NCBI GenBank assembly: GCA_016866815.1
Contig: VGKZ01000028.1
Span: 1 to 11,354, forward strand
Direction: 5' to 3'
DNA from: Candidatus Peregrinibacteria bacterium
GTDB lineage: Bacteria; Patescibacteriota; Gracilibacteria; Peribacterales; Peribacteraceae
Length of the DNA: 11,354 nt
The first letter of the stretch is position 1. Every line of letters begins with the position of its first letter. Below are positions 11,265-11,354 of the stretch, piece after piece. The notes beneath the pieces were generated by a model. The model saw nothing but the letters and a program-made list of their open reading frames with translations. It was not told the origin of the DNA and ran no database searches. Both the position numbers and the translations under genes were made by a program.

Positions 11265-11354
11265 TCAACTGCACCCACTCGTTGCTCCGCAATCCAAACA
11301 CACTTCGCAGCTGCCGTTGCGCTTCATCTTCGTGGATCCGCAGCCGCCGCAGAT
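11265..11354 (-). CDS. nrdJ: Adenosylcobalamin-dependent ribonucleotide reductase, C-terminal tail (partial)
   Basis: Only the last 29 codons and the TGA stop are in the window; the rest lies to the right. The visible residues include ICGGCGSTKMKRNGSC followed by EVCLDCGATSGCS at the end. This cysteine-rich tail with CxxC pairs is characteristic of class II (B12-dependent) ribonucleotide reductases, where C-terminal cysteines re-reduce the active site or bind zinc. The enzyme makes deoxyribonucleotides from ribonucleotides without oxygen dependence, using adenosylcobalamin. The family call rests on this short but distinctive tail. The downstream 147-aa gene starts 15 bp after the stop in the same frame. 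Confidence 0.75.
   Translation of the reverse strand: MCGGCGSTKMKRNGSCEVCLDCGATSGCS

Noticed and set aside
11265..11267. UGA recoded as glycine or selenocysteine, joining nrdJ to the following frame
   Set aside because: Other genes (rpsB, the ATPase, the 145-aa protein) end normally in TGA, and the reductase tail ends as expected for its family; no selenocysteine hairpin was seen.

Overview
The window reads as a stretch of chromosome from an uncultivated Patescibacteria (CPR) bacterium, plausibly of the Peregrinibacteria/Peribacteria type. That placement is an inference. It rests on the gene set (dimeric glycyl-tRNA synthetase, rpsB-tsf, an SLH-plus-sortase surface protein, an orphan VirD4/TraG-like membrane ATPase, an RNHCP protein and the tail of a B12-dependent ribonucleotide reductase), on moderately high GC, and on the absence of Shine-Dalgarno sequences at nearly every start. 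UGA ends several ordinary genes (rpsB, the ATPase, the protein before RNHCP), so this is not the UGA-glycine code of Gracilibacteria/Absconditabacteria.

Layout. 1-987 (minus) is the N-terminal 329 codons of a polytopic membrane protein that leaves the window on the left and ends in a PrsW-like EExxK motif. A divergent promoter region (about 1015-1066) separates it from glyS (1130-2536, plus). The 282-bp gap to rpsB holds a possible three-helix fold, a tandem pair of hairpins and a C-rich heptamer repeat. Then come rpsB (2819-3532), tsf (3595-4368), a stand-alone receiver-domain response regulator with an apparently leaderless promoter (4462-4851), and a large ATPase of the conjugative coupling-protein/HerA type (4918-7395). 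Facing it on the minus strand is a secreted protein with three SLH repeats and a C-terminal sortase domain (7445-8749). On the plus strand follow ychF (8878-9972), an unrecognised 145-aa protein (9987-10424) and an RNHCP zinc-binding protein overlapping it by one base (10424-10747). An AT-rich convergent junction follows. The right end holds, on the minus strand, the last 29 codons of an adenosylcobalamin-dependent ribonucleotide reductase (11265-11354) and, just downstream of it, an unrecognised 147-aa protein (10806-11249).

How the genes fit together. glyS, rpsB, tsf and ychF are translation genes. The response regulator, ATPase and SLH-sortase point to cell-surface or DNA-transfer functions. 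NrdJ supplies deoxynucleotides. Several promoters are legible as TATAAT-like boxes, and they place transcription starts within about 0-21 nt of the start codon, so short or absent leaders look like the local rule. No tRNA, rRNA, CRISPR array, insertion sequence or prophage gene was seen. No gap without a gene exceeds 300 bp.
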